Shown in pieces: positions 8,780 to 17,537 of a stretch of 64,000 nucleotides of DNA. The notes below the pieces were generated by a model. That model saw only the letters and a program-made list of their open reading frames with translations, was not told where the DNA came from and searched no databases. Both the position numbers and the translations under genes were made by a program. Positions within the stretch are counted from its first letter, which is position 1. Each line of letters starts with the position of its first letter. Source of the DNA: Planctomycetota bacterium. Its GTDB lineage: Bacteria; Planctomycetota; UBA1135; UBA2386. Location of the stretch: contig JACKIC010000001.1 in assembly GCA_020638655.1 (NCBI GenBank), forward strand, positions 620,001 through 684,000. Direction: 5' to 3'.

Positions 8780-8877
8780 CGCAAGTCCCTGACAGCAAGC
8801 CTTCGACAGCTTTTTTGCCCCGGCCGCGGGGGCCCGTCCCTGGCGCAAGCGCCGACCTCGTCGCATCATCGGCGGCG

Positions 8878-9207
8878 ATGCCCGCCCCCGACGAACAGGA
8901 CTTCCTGACCCGCGCCGAGACCACGATGCGCGCCGTCCTGACTGCCCTGGACAGCTTCGATCCTGACGAATTGGAAGCCGACCTCGCGGGCGGCGTGCTC
9001 CGCATCACCTTTGCGGACGGCCGCAGCTGCATCATGAATCGGCAGTCGGCGGCCAATCAGCTCTGGCTGGCCGAAGGGGCCACGGCCTGGCACTTCGAAT
9101 ACGCCCCTGCGAGCGGCTCGTGGATGGACACCAAGGGGCGCGGGGAACTCCGCGCCGTGCTGGGCGAGGTCCTGAGCCGGCGGCTGAAGCGCCCGGTCAC
9201 CGTGTGA
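8878..9207 (+). CDS. cyaY: Frataxin/CyaY-family iron protein
   Basis: 109 residues. It shows the frataxin signature: an acidic first helix (DSFDPDELEADL), then GGVLRITFADG, IMNRQSAANQLWLA and a WHFEY strand, the same order as in bacterial CyaY. CyaY binds iron and modulates Fe-S cluster assembly on IscS. Length and start match the family. An upstream in-frame extension exists but crosses the terminator and is not coding. No isc genes are nearby. Expression may depend on reading through or regulating the terminator at 8736-8779. Confidence 0.88.
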   Translation: MPAPDEQDFLTRAETTMRAVLTALDSFDPDELEADLAGGVLRITFADGRSCIMNRQSAANQLWLAEGATAWHFEYAPASGSWMDTKGRGELRAVLGEVLSRRLKRPVTV

Positions 9208-9223
9208 CCGGAAGCTCCGCGAT

Positions 9224-10579
9224 CTAGGCCGAACGGATCGAGTCGGGCACCGCGGCCACCGACTGGGGGAACCGCAGCCGGAACGTGGTGCCGTTGCCCG
9301 GCACGCTGTCCACCTGCACCAGCCCGCTGCTGCCGCGCACGAATCTGGCGACCGCCGTGAGGCCCAGCCCGGTGCCTTGACCGACCGGCTTGGTCGTGAA
9401 GTAGGGATCGAAGATGCGTTCGCGCACCTCCTTGGGGATGCCGTCACCGCTGTCGGCGACCTCGATCCAGACCTGGTGGCGGTCGCTGCCACTGCGCAGC
9501 ACGATGCTGCCCTCGGCCCGGATCGCCTGCTTGGCGTTGATCACGAGGTTCCACAGCGCGTGGGTCAGGCCGCGCGGGTTGAGCAGGACCGGCGGCAGGC
9601 TCTCCGGCGCGTCGAGGGACAGATCGATCGAGCTGGGCAGCACCAGCTTGGCCTGCGCGTGGAAATCGCGCAGCAGCGACGCGATCTCCGTGGTCTGGAC
9701 CGCGCCTTCGTCCGGGTGAGCCAGGCTCATCAGCTGGTCGAGCAGCGGCCGGGTCTGCTCGAGGGTCTCCTCGATCAACCCAAGGCGGCGACGGCGCTCT
9801 TCGTCGTCGGCGATCTCTCCCAGGGTGACGTGACCGAGCAGCACCTGGAACGTGTTGCGCAGCTGATGACAGACCATGCCGGCGAGGTCACCGACCGTCT
9901 CGACGCGCATCGCGTGGCGCAGCAACTTCTCGCGATGGCGCAACGCGCGGCTGGTCTCGAAGTTCTTGCGCCGCTGCGACTCGGCCGTGAGCAGCGCCAT
10001 GAAGATCAGTCGGTTGACGATCGCCCCGGAGAGCGCCGAGGCCAGGGTCAGCGCCGACAGGCTGGTCGCGTGCACCCACGTGTCGGCGAGCGTCGCGCCG
10101 GCGGGATCGACCACGTGTTGGCGCGCCGCGAGCAGCAGACCGAGCACTCCGGCCATGGTCAGCGCCAACCCCGGCAACACCCCCAAGGACATGCACGCCA
10201 ACAAGGCGAGGAACGGGTTGAGGTACCACGCCGGGCTGAACACACCGCGCGGCCAGTTGGCCAGGATGGTCAGCGCGAACATCGCCACGAACAGCAGCAC
10301 GGCGCCGGCCTCGTAGCGCCGCTTGCGCCACAACCACGCCGACGCAAACAACAACGGTGCGGCGACGAGCGACGGCAAGGCACCCGACCACGGCACGGCC
10401 GCGGACCAGAAGCCCCCATCGAGCGCCAGCAGGCAATAGAGGCCGAACACCGCGCACGCCGCGCCGAGGCCCAGCGCGATCCAACGGGTCGCAGCCGACA
10501 AGCTGGACACCACTGGCAAGCGCGTGCTCGTCAGGAAGCCGAACAGCGACTCCTGCGACAACCGGACCGGGACCTGCAC
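9224..10579 (-). CDS. Membrane sensor histidine kinase
   Basis: The N-terminal half has about five or six hydrophobic helices, and the C-terminal half is a histidine kinase core. The phospho-acceptor is in MVCHQLRNTFQVLLGH, a CHQLRNT version of the usual HEIRNPL. The N-box is ALWNLVINAKQA, and the G-boxes are DSGDGIPKEVRERIFDPYF and GQGTGLGL, as in NtrB-type kinases. There is no adjacent response regulator. The nearest regulator is the NtrC-like protein at 11353-12711, separated by a pseudouridine synthase gene. The start is uncertain: GTG at 10579 is used, but the frame is open from a TTG at 10621. Confidence 0.85.
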   Translation of the reverse strand: MQVPVRLSQESLFGFLTSTRLPVVSSLSAATRWIALGLGAACAVFGLYCLLALDGGFWSAAVPWSGALPSLVAAPLLFASAWLWRKRRYEAGAVLLFVAMFALTILANWPRGVFSPAWYLNPFLALLACMSLGVLPGLALTMAGVLGLLLAARQHVVDPAGATLADTWVHATSLSALTLASALSGAIVNRLIFMALLTAESQRRKNFETSRALRHREKLLRHAMRVETVGDLAGMVCHQLRNTFQVLLGHVTLGEIADDEERRRRLGLIEETLEQTRPLLDQLMSLAHPDEGAVQTTEIASLLRDFHAQAKLVLPSSIDLSLDAPESLPPVLLNPRGLTHALWNLVINAKQAIRAEGSIVLRSGSDRHQVWIEVADSGDGIPKEVRERIFDPYFTTKPVGQGTGLGLTAVARFVRGSSGLVQVDSVPGNGTTFRLRFPQSVAAVPDSIRSA

Positions 10580-10660
10580 AGTTGGCGGATTGTAGGCACA
10601 GCGGATCGTCCGGTGCCACAAGCAGATTCGGTCACCTCGTAGCCTTCTGCGGCGCGTCGC

Positions 10661-11317
10661 TCAGGGGCGCAGTTCGGGCTCCCGCGCGGCGACCTCGACG
10701 CGCACCGGCACCCCGAGCACCGGATGCCGGAAGGCCAGCCGCCAGGAGTGCAGCATCACCCGCCCGAAGCGCTCGTCGCCCCGGACGCGGTAGCCGTACT
10801 TGCGATCGCCGGCCAGCGGACACCCCAGTGCGGCCATGTGCACCCGGATCTGGTTGCGCCGCCCGGTCTCGAGGCGGCACTGCACGAGGGTGCAGCGGCC
10901 GCGTCGGCTCAGGGTGGAGTAGTGCGTCACGGCGCGCTCGCCCCCCTTGGCGACGACCCGAACGATGCCGTCCCGACCTTCCTCGAGCCCCGACTCGATC
11001 TTGCCGGCGGCGGGGCTCGGCGCCGCGGCGCACAGGGCGAGGTAGTCCCGCTCGACGGCGTGAGCGCGGAACAGGGCCTCCATGCCCAGGCGCCCCTCGT
11101 CACTCAGGGCCAGGACGAGGGCCCCGGTGGTCTCTTCGTCGAGACGGTGAACGGCCTGCACACGTCGGCCGAGCTGCTCGGTCAGGCGATCGACGACCGT
11201 GGCCCCGCGCCGTCCGGGAGCTGGCACCACCAGCATCGGCGACGGCTTGTCGATCACGACGAGATGTTCGTCCTCGTGCAGCACCGGCACCGCGTCCATC
11301 CGCGGCACCATACACAA
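10661..11317 (-). CDS. RluA-family RNA pseudouridine synthase
   Basis: 218 residues. The catalytic motif HRLDEETTGALVLA contains the aspartate used by RluA-type enzymes, and TGRRNQIRVHMAALG is the second family signature. These enzymes isomerise uridine to pseudouridine in rRNA or tRNA, and the target cannot be told from sequence. There is no S4 domain, so it is a minimal version. An internal ATG at 11299 may be the true start. It sits between the histidine kinase and the NtrC-like regulator on the same strand. Confidence 0.9.
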   Translation of the reverse strand: MCMVPRMDAVPVLHEDEHLVVIDKPSPMLVVPAPGRRGATVVDRLTEQLGRRVQAVHRLDEETTGALVLALSDEGRLGMEALFRAHAVERDYLALCAAAPSPAAGKIESGLEEGRDGIVRVVAKGGERAVTHYSTLSRRGRCTLVQCRLETGRRNQIRVHMAALGCPLAGDRKYGYRVRGDERFGRVMLHSWRLAFRHPVLGVPVRVEVAAREPELRP

Positions 11318-11352
11318 AGCGCGCGGTCAGCCGCGAGCGGCAGCTGCCGGGC

Positions 11353-12711
11353 TCACTGCAAGCGCAGGTGGTACTGCTGGATCTTGCGGTAGAGGGTCGC
11401 GCGCCCGATGCCCAGCAGCTGGGCGGCGCGACGGACGTTGCCCTTGGTCGCCCGCAACGCGCGCGACAGCAGGTGTTGCTCTTCTTCCTCGAACGGCCGG
11501 ATCGAGTCTTCGGTCAGCTCCGGTTCGTCGAGCGAACTCGACTCCCGCTGGGTGCTGTTCGTGCCTTCGCCAGCCGCGGCCACCGTCGTCGATGCCGGGG
11601 CCAGCAGGTGTTCGCGATCGATGGCCGCGCCACCCGCGAGCGTCAGGGCTCGACGAACGATCGCCTCGAGCTGAGCGACGTTGCCGGGCCAGGCCATGCT
11701 CTCGAGCAGGACCGCCGCCGAAGGCGTCAGGCCGGGTGAGGTGCGCGGCGCGTTGATCGCCGCCGCGGCCAGCAGGCCCTCGGCGATCAGCACGATGTCG
11801 TCGGTGCGTTCCCGCAGCGCCGGGACGACGATCGGGAACGTGTGCAGCCGGTAGTAGAGGTCTTCGCGGAAGGCCCCGCGCGCGACGAGCTCGGGCAGGT
11901 GCGCCGACGTGGTGGCGACCAGGCGCGGCGCCTTCGGACCGCGCGACGAGACGCGCTCCTTGAGGTGCCGGACGAGGACCGCCTGGCCGGTGGCCGGCAT
12001 GCGGTCGATGTTCTCGATCACGAGCGTGGTGTCCGCGGCGGCCGCCAGCGCAGCCGTCAGCTGATCGGCGTCGAGCTGCGTCGCCTCGACGACCTTCGGC
12101 GCCTGACCACTGCGGCGACTCTTGCAGTGCACGATCCGCGCCGCGAGCGATTTGCCGGCGCCGGTGGGACCTTCGATCAGCACCGTGGCGTCGCTGTCCG
12201 CCGCGCGGCTGAGCGAACCCTGCAGCCGGCGCATCACCGGGCTGTTGCCGATCATCGCCGAGCCGCTGCGCACGTTGTCGACGAGCCCCTCGAGCTCGGC
12301 GCAGCGTCGCGTCGCCAGCTGCAGCTCCACGGCCATGGAGAGCACCGCCTCGAGCGCGCCTTCCGCGGCGTTCGGCGAGAGCACCCCCAGGGCGCCACTG
12401 TTGGCATTCGCAGCATCGCTGACCAGCACGATCGGCATCTCGAAGCCGTCGGGCTGGTCGGCGATCGCCTCGTCGTCGGCGAGCACGATGTCCCAGGCCT
12501 CGTCGGCCCCATGAAGATCCTGCCAGCTGGCGAAGACCTGCACGGTATGGCCGCCCCGCGTCGCGAGGGTCGAGAGACCCTGCATGCCGTTCTTGGAAAC
12601 TACGGCCATCCGCGCCTTTGGCGCAGTGGCCCCCCGGTGTCCGATCAATGCAGTGGTCATGCCCGTTCCCATTCCTGGATCGGCTGATTCACGCACCCCG
12701 ATGAAGTGCAT
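11353..12711 (-). CDS. NtrC-type regulator lacking the sigma-54 loop
   Basis: 452 residues: a receiver-like N-terminus with a possible phospho-aspartate in WDIVLADDEAI, an AAA+ domain with Walker A GPTGAGKS (181-188), the intact FREDLYYRLHTFPIVVPALR segment, and a Fis-type helix-turn-helix ending in GIGRATLYRKIQQYHLR. The region that normally carries GAFTGA is deleted: VEATQLDADQLTAALAAA leads straight to TTLVIENID. Walker B also lacks the usual D-E pair. It therefore probably cannot activate sigma-54 and may act as a DNA-binding repressor or on another holoenzyme. Alternative starts exist at 12672 and 12660. Confidence 0.85.
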   Translation of the reverse strand: MHFIGVRESADPGMGTGMTTALIGHRGATAPKARMAVVSKNGMQGLSTLATRGGHTVQVFASWQDLHGADEAWDIVLADDEAIADQPDGFEMPIVLVSDAANANSGALGVLSPNAAEGALEAVLSMAVELQLATRRCAELEGLVDNVRSGSAMIGNSPVMRRLQGSLSRAADSDATVLIEGPTGAGKSLAARIVHCKSRRSGQAPKVVEATQLDADQLTAALAAAADTTLVIENIDRMPATGQAVLVRHLKERVSSRGPKAPRLVATTSAHLPELVARGAFREDLYYRLHTFPIVVPALRERTDDIVLIAEGLLAAAAINAPRTSPGLTPSAAVLLESMAWPGNVAQLEAIVRRALTLAGGAAIDREHLLAPASTTVAAAGEGTNSTQRESSSLDEPELTEDSIRPFEEEEQHLLSRALRATKGNVRRAAQLLGIGRATLYRKIQQYHLRLQ

Positions 12712-12838
12712 CCGGAGCCGATCGCGCGGCCGCTGCGCCGCGCGGAGGAACGCCTGGCCTCATCGCGGAAGGCAACTGCCAACGGCATCGCCCGTTCGCG
12801 CGCGGCGGCCGCGGTGCCGGGTGACCCTTCGCGTACGC

Positions 12839-12873
12839 AAAAAAACGCGCGAGCCTCGAGTAGGCTCAACGCG
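12839..12873 (-). terminator. Rho-independent terminator
   Basis: Read on the minus strand: CGCG, then GAGCCT/AGGCTC with a 5-nt loop, then CGCG, followed by seven Ts (12845-12839). It lies about 40 nt downstream of the stop at 12913 and would end that transcript before the regulator gene. Confidence 0.8.
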
Positions 12874-12912
12874 TGGGATCAGGGTGGCGGGCAGTCGGGC
12901 AGGCGGCTCGGA

Positions 12913-13332
12913 TCAAGAATCGATCAGGCGACGGGCCAGGTCATCGAAGTCGATGGCGCCCAGCTCGTCCTTGGTGATGGGGGTCATCTTCCGGAACTTG
13001 CGGTACTCGTCGATGCTGGTGAGTTCGACGTAGTCGCGTGCGGTCATCTGCGCCGCCTCCTGCTTGCCACGAGGAGCCTTGCGGCCTTGCTGAGTGCGCT
13101 CGAGGGTCTGCTTGGCACGATGACAGATCGAGAGGGTGTTCTCGAGGTTGCCACGAATCTTCTGCAGTCGCTCCTCGTTCGCGCCGGGCATCTCCATGCT
13201 GCGGCCGATCTTGGCAATGGCGACTTCGAGGACTGCGATCAGGCAGTTCAACTTGGTCGAGAGACGGGCCCGATACTCGGAGGAGGTCAGGGCTTCGGGC
13301 ATGTTGGGGTCGTCGTTCTTGCGGGCGTCCAT
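12913..13332 (-). CDS. Hypothetical helical protein
   Basis: 139 residues, not recognised. The ATG at 13332 has AAAGGA 8 nt upstream, a clear ribosome site, and third-position G+C is high, so it is a real gene. The protein is mainly helical and charged: a central helix-rich region (ARLSTKLNCLIAVLEVAIAK and on), a basic linker and an acidic tail ending DFDDLARRLIDS. It has no signal peptide or membrane segment. It is a single-gene unit with its own terminator. Confidence 0.65.
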   Translation of the reverse strand: MDARKNDDPNMPEALTSSEYRARLSTKLNCLIAVLEVAIAKIGRSMEMPGANEERLQKIRGNLENTLSICHRAKQTLERTQQGRKAPRGKQEAAQMTARDYVELTSIDEYRKFRKMTPITKDELGAIDFDDLARRLIDS

Positions 13333-13532
13333 CGCGAGTCCTTTGGGAAGAGTCGTTGCCCAACTGGAGCACTGCAGATGCCAAGCGGCGTCGGAAACCC
13401 GGACAGCCGTGGTACCGGGTGTTGGAGGTCGCGACATCCGTCCGCGAGGTGTCGGCAGCCTCGGCGGGTCGCGCGAATCCGACGGCGACAGTCTGGATCG
13501 GTGGACACCGTCGCGGCGTCCCCACGCCGGGC

Positions 13533-14627
13533 TCAGTCCAGCAGCGCCTTGGTGTAGACGTCCCTGGCGAAGGCGTCCAGACGCGCCAAGGCGCCACGCC
13601 CCGCGAGCTGGAACGACACGCCGTCTTCCCAGAAGAGGAGGACGCGCATCGAGTGATCGCTGTATCTGGCGATGGTGTTGGCGTTGGCACCAGCGGCGCC
13701 CTGCTGACTCGGCAGGCCCGCGAAGGGATGCGCGGCGCCCGGCTCCTCGATGACGAAGAACTCGTCGACGCCGTCGGTGTAGGTGAGCTGCAGCGATCTG
13801 CGCTGGTTGAGCAGGTCCTCACGGACACTGACCGAACTCAGCTGGTATTCGCCGACCGACAAGCTGTCCGGCTCGACCAGTGCGTCGGCCGATTCGAACT
13901 GGGTGAGCGCCGCACTGAAGGAGTTGTAGACAGTGCTCACCACCGTCGAGGAGGAAGGCGGAGACGGCGGCAACTGGGCCGTCAACACACACGAGAGCAC
14001 CTCGACCTCCGACAGCAGCCGGAACTGTCGATCGAACTCCGCAGCGTAGAGCGGCAGCGAGGTCTGCATGTCCACGTCGACGACCCAGATGGCCTTGTCG
14101 AGGCGGGCAGGGAAGATCACGACGCGGGTCGCGGACCGGTTGGCGCGAACGACGGGCGCGAAGGAGTGCAGCGTGTAGTTCTGCTGCGCCTGGGCCAGAT
14201 CACGGATGTGGAAGCTGGCGTCGAGGTAGAAGCTCTTCGCGTGCGTGGCGTAGGTCTGCGCCCACTGCAGGTCGGCGGGCGAACCCGGCAGCTGTCCTTC
14301 GACGGAGATGTAGGAGAGCTCGAAGTTGGGCGACGGGGTCCCGTTGGCGTCGACGATCAACTGCTCACGAACCGTCGCGATCAGGCCCTGCCCGGAGAAG
14401 AACCGACGCCGCTGGACCATCGTGTGATCCTGCTGCAACGGCGCTTGGTAGATCGACTGCAGCGACAGGGCAACCGACGTGATCGGCGCCGGCTGTGGCA
14501 CCGCCGACTTGGCCGGGGCACCTTGCGCGACGACGGCCACCGCGAGCAGCGCGACACCCATCACCGAACGCAGCGCCGCGATCGCGCGGCTGCGTCCTGC
14601 GGGTCGAGCTGAGGTCGCGGGGTGCAT
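13533..14627 (-). CDS. RseB/MucB-like exported protein
   Basis: 364 residues with an N-terminal hydrophobic export segment (VMGVALLAVAVVAQGAPA). It is the third gene after an ECF sigma factor and its zinc anti-sigma, the position RseB/MucB holds in proteobacterial rpoE operons. The early part is beta-rich, like the LolA/RseB fold. The end (FWEDGVSFQLAGRGALARLD) resembles the RseB C-terminal domain. RseB guards the anti-sigma from proteolysis, and a similar role is inferred from position and fold-like pattern, not from firm similarity. Confidence 0.6.
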   Translation of the reverse strand: MHPATSARPAGRSRAIAALRSVMGVALLAVAVVAQGAPAKSAVPQPAPITSVALSLQSIYQAPLQQDHTMVQRRRFFSGQGLIATVREQLIVDANGTPSPNFELSYISVEGQLPGSPADLQWAQTYATHAKSFYLDASFHIRDLAQAQQNYTLHSFAPVVRANRSATRVVIFPARLDKAIWVVDVDMQTSLPLYAAEFDRQFRLLSEVEVLSCVLTAQLPPSPPSSSTVVSTVYNSFSAALTQFESADALVEPDSLSVGEYQLSSVSVREDLLNQRRSLQLTYTDGVDEFFVIEEPGAAHPFAGLPSQQGAAGANANTIARYSDHSMRVLLFWEDGVSFQLAGRGALARLDAFARDVYTKALLD

Positions 14628-14677
14628 GGTCGGAAGGAGGGTGAGACGAGGAGTAGAAGGGCCCGGATCCTAGGCAA

Positions 14678-15361
14678 TCACCGCGGAGCGCCGTAACGGA
14701 GAATCGCAAAGTCCACGTTTGGCGCCGAGGCGAGGTCGGTAAAGACGATCTCGGGGGTCCGGATGGTTCCCTGCCGAAGCAACATCAGCAAGAAGATTGC
14801 CGCCGCAGCAGCTCCCGCGGCGCCGAGAGGCCACAGGCGACGCCGCGAAGCCGAGTCGGCCAGAACCCTGCCGTAGATCGACACCTGCACCCGTCGCCAC
14901 AGCAGCGGACCGGTCTCGACCGGGCCAACGGAGGCGACGTGCTTGCCGACGGCGGACTCGAGCAGGCCGCCGGACCAGCCAGCTCCGGCGTCCGAGAGTT
15001 CGTCCGCGCCAGCGGCGGGAACTTCGGCAACAGGCATCGCCCGAGCCAGCGTCTGGCCGAACTCCGAGGCTTCGCCCTGGGCCACGATGCGCTCGCGCAC
15101 ACGATCCAACATCGCGGGCGAAGACAGCTCGGCCGGGCTGGCGGGACGCGTCTTCAGCGCCTCGCCAAGTCGTTGCCCGGCAGCAAGCCGTTGCGCGCAG
15201 AAGGTGCAGCTTTGCAGATGCGCCTGGGTCTCTTCCGAGAGACCGCCCGCCGGAAGCCCGCCTGCGCGAGGCTCACGGTCGAACGGCATCGCGGCGAGCG
15301 CTTCCCGCAGACAACTCCTGCAATTCGCGCCAGGCTGGGACAGACCTCGATTCATGGTCAT
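14678..15361 (-). CDS. Zinc-binding anti-sigma factor
   Basis: 227 residues. CRSC (14-17) and HLQSCTFC (H48, C52, C55) form the H-x3-C-x2-C zinc anti-sigma pattern. One membrane helix (about 183-200, WPLGAAGAAAAAIFLLMLL) puts the sigma-binding part in the cytoplasm and a short tail outside. It should hold the ECF sigma encoded just upstream, whose stop it overlaps by 4 nt (ATGA). Release would be by proteolysis or redox of the zinc site. Confidence 0.85.
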   Translation of the reverse strand: MTMNRGLSQPGANCRSCLREALAAMPFDREPRAGGLPAGGLSEETQAHLQSCTFCAQRLAAGQRLGEALKTRPASPAELSSPAMLDRVRERIVAQGEASEFGQTLARAMPVAEVPAAGADELSDAGAGWSGGLLESAVGKHVASVGPVETGPLLWRRVQVSIYGRVLADSASRRRLWPLGAAGAAAAAIFLLMLLRQGTIRTPEIVFTDLASAPNVDFAILRYGAPR

Positions 15362-16014
15362 CCAACACCCCCGATCGAGTCTGCGTCACGACCGAGGTCG
15401 GACGGGTCGGAATGAGAGGCCGCGGCGCCCAGCTCGAGATGCGGAAACCGAGTGCGGACGAGGTTCTCGAGAGCGAGGTGGGCACGCGCCAAGCGTGATT
15501 TGACGGTCCCCAAAGAGAGCCCGAGCGTCGCGGCAAGTTCGTCGTAAGACATGTCTTCGAGGTAGCGCAGCGCGAGGATCACGCGCAGCTTGGGGCTGAG
15601 CAGGGAGATCGCTTCCTGCACCTGGTCGCCGAGCTCCCGCTGTGCGGCATGGTCGCGCGGGCTCGGCGCATCGTCGGCCGGTTCCCCCGCGGTGCCGATC
15701 TCCGCCAGCCCGGCATGCCGACGGGCACCCGAACGGCGGCGCAGGTCGATGCTGCAGTTGACGACGATGCGGAACAGCCAGGTGCTGAACAGCGAACCGC
15801 CGCGAAACGAATGCAGCTTGCGGAAGACCAGGGCGAAGCTCTCCTGGACGACGTCCATCGCATCGACGGCCTGACCCGTGATGCGGAACGCGATCGCGTA
15901 GACGCGGTCCCGGTACTTCGCGAACAGTTCCTCGAAGGCCCGTTCGAACCCATCCGACTCCGGATGACGGCATGCCGCCACCAAGTCTTCGTCTGGATCA
16001 CGAACGAGTTTCAC
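15358..16014 (-). CDS. ECF-type RNA polymerase sigma factor
   Basis: 218 residues with sigma region 2 (FERAFEELFAKYRDRVYAIA ... DVVQESFALVFRKL ... STWLFRIVVN) and region 4 (LSPKLRVILALRYLEDMSY, then a helix-turn-helix LGLSLGTVKSRLARA). Regions 1 and 3 are absent, as in ECF sigmas. It starts with GTG. The anti-sigma and RseB-like genes follow in the same operon. A GGAAC/CGTC pair upstream suggests autoregulation. Confidence 0.93.
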   Translation of the reverse strand: MKLVRDPDEDLVAACRHPESDGFERAFEELFAKYRDRVYAIAFRITGQAVDAMDVVQESFALVFRKLHSFRGGSLFSTWLFRIVVNCSIDLRRRSGARRHAGLAEIGTAGEPADDAPSPRDHAAQRELGDQVQEAISLLSPKLRVILALRYLEDMSYDELAATLGLSLGTVKSRLARAHLALENLVRTRFPHLELGAAASHSDPSDLGRDADSIGGVG

Positions 16015-16020
16015 GGTCTA

Positions 16021-16049
16021 CAGACGAGGTGTGGGGGCCCGGGGGTTCC
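16021..16049 (-). promoter_or_regulatory. Possible ECF-type autoregulated promoter
   Basis: On the minus strand, GGAAC (16049-16045) and CGTC (16026-16023) are 18 bp apart, close to the ECF consensus (16-17 bp). The predicted start would be within a few bases of the GTG at 16014, giving a leaderless message. The spacer is G/C-rich. Confidence 0.35.
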
Positions 16050-16208
16050 GTCGGGGGGGGCCTGAGTTGGAATCGATGGCAGAAAACCTGCGGGCGATCA
16101 AACCCAAGGCTCTTCACCGGAAATGCTTGCGTCGAACGGAACCGCAGGCTGACGGCACTGGTTCGGGGCTCGGTCAGGACGCCGGGTCGTTCGAGAGTCG
16201 CTGCGGCC

Positions 16209-16241
16209 GCTCAGTGGCCGCTCAGTGGCCGCTCAGTGGCC
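16209..16241. repeat. Three tandem copies of an 11-bp repeat
   Basis: GCTCAGTGGCC occurs three times without change (16209-16219, 16220-16230, 16231-16241). The third copy contains the stop codon of the exported protein at 16233. An 11-bp unit shifts frame, so copy-number change would alter the protein's last codons. Confidence 0.9.
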
Positions 16242-17117
16242 GAACATGCCCTGCAAGCCACCGGGCAGGGTGATCAACCACCCCACGGACTGCGGGCAGG
16301 AAGGGCTGCATTCGAGTTCGTTGCAGTCTTCGCACTCGGCGGCGGTCACCTCGTAGACGGTGCCGCCCGGCCCCGAGCCCGCCTCGCGCAACTCGAGCAG
16401 GCAGACCTTGTTGGAGTAGCTGTTGGTCGACATCGACTGCAGGCCGATCGTCTGCAGGGCGAAGGAACCCTCGCCGAACGGCACGAGCGAGACCGTCTGT
16501 CCCTGCACGTAGAACAGCTTGACTCCGGTCGTGACGACTCTCCCCACGAAGCTCGCGCGCGCGTGGATGCTGCAAGGAAGCATCTGCTGCAGCACCGCCT
16601 CGGAGATCATCGGCACGCCGACGTAGACCCACAGGCCATCGTTGGCGGTCTGCCGCTGACGCACGACGAGGTCGTCGAAGGCCAGCAGGGACAGGGGCAC
16701 GTGCAGGCCGGGGTAGCCGGGCACCTGCAGCCAGGTCTCCAGACCGTTCAACGCCGGCGTGCTGCCGACGAACCGGAACAGCAGATGCAGCCAGGTGGGC
16801 CCCGGCGTGCCAACCGGCGGAGCCGTCACCACCACCCGCGCTTCGTAGTCGTAGGGCAGCGGTGCGCCAGGAGCGCGTGGATTGCCGCGCTGCACGACTT
16901 CGACGAAGTCGGGGATCTGGTCGTTGTCGGTGTCCGCGTTGGTGGCGCTCGTCAGCACCGCCCATTCGACGACGTCAGGGAGGAAATCGTCGTCCTGGTC
17001 CGTCAGAGGGGTACCCCCGCCTGCCACGAGCAGCGGCTGTCGTGCCGGTGCTGTGAGCCAAGCAACCGCGCAGAGCGCGGCTGCGAGCAGCAGCGAGTAG
17101 GTCGTCTTTCCTGTCAT
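16233..17117 (-). CDS. Exported protein with calcium-binding type-3 repeats
   Basis: 294 residues starting at MTGKTT, with a signal peptide (YSLLLAAALCAVAWLTAPA). DQDDDFLPDVVEW and NADTDNDQIPDFVEV are thrombospondin type-3-like Asp-rich repeats that bind calcium. A beta-rich middle follows, and the tail is cysteine-rich (CEDCNELECSPSCPQS) before GMFGH. The longer upstream reading does not look coding. It is probably a secreted or surface protein; its role is unknown. It is followed by the ECF operon in the same direction, 218 nt away. Confidence 0.7.
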   Translation of the reverse strand: MTGKTTYSLLLAAALCAVAWLTAPARQPLLVAGGGTPLTDQDDDFLPDVVEWAVLTSATNADTDNDQIPDFVEVVQRGNPRAPGAPLPYDYEARVVVTAPPVGTPGPTWLHLLFRFVGSTPALNGLETWLQVPGYPGLHVPLSLLAFDDLVVRQRQTANDGLWVYVGVPMISEAVLQQMLPCSIHARASFVGRVVTTGVKLFYVQGQTVSLVPFGEGSFALQTIGLQSMSTNSYSNKVCLLELREAGSGPGGTVYEVTAAECEDCNELECSPSCPQSVGWLITLPGGLQGMFGH

Positions 17118-17449
17118 GGTCGAACCGCGTGTCCCGCAGGGGCCACGCAAGTGGACTTGGGAGTCCGAACGACGGAAGGGGACTGGGTCTCTAGCGAACT
17201 GTGAGACGGCGGTTTCACCGAACACACGAGGGGGTCTCCAATTCAACTCCATCGCGAGGCGGTTGGCAACCCATCCGCCAGCAAGACGGCTACGTTCGTC
17301 GCGGCTCCGCCACCACGCTCGGCCAACCGCAACTCGTTCTGCTGGCGCTCATCACGTCGCGTCGCTAGACTCCGCGCCCCTGGCTCACCATGCCACGGCG
17401 AGGTCGCGCAGGTGGCCAGCCCGCGAGGTGAACAGGACCCGCCTGACAT
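17118..17449. other. Intergenic region, no gene seen
   Basis: 332 nt between the divergent exported-protein gene and tRNA-Arg. It should hold promoters for both. TAGACT at about 17366 could be a -10 for the tRNA. GGACT/AGTCC forms a small hairpin near 17155. Nothing else was recognised. Confidence 0.4.
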
Positions 17450-17526
<77 letters not shown>

Positions 17527-17537
17527 CTCCCCACACC

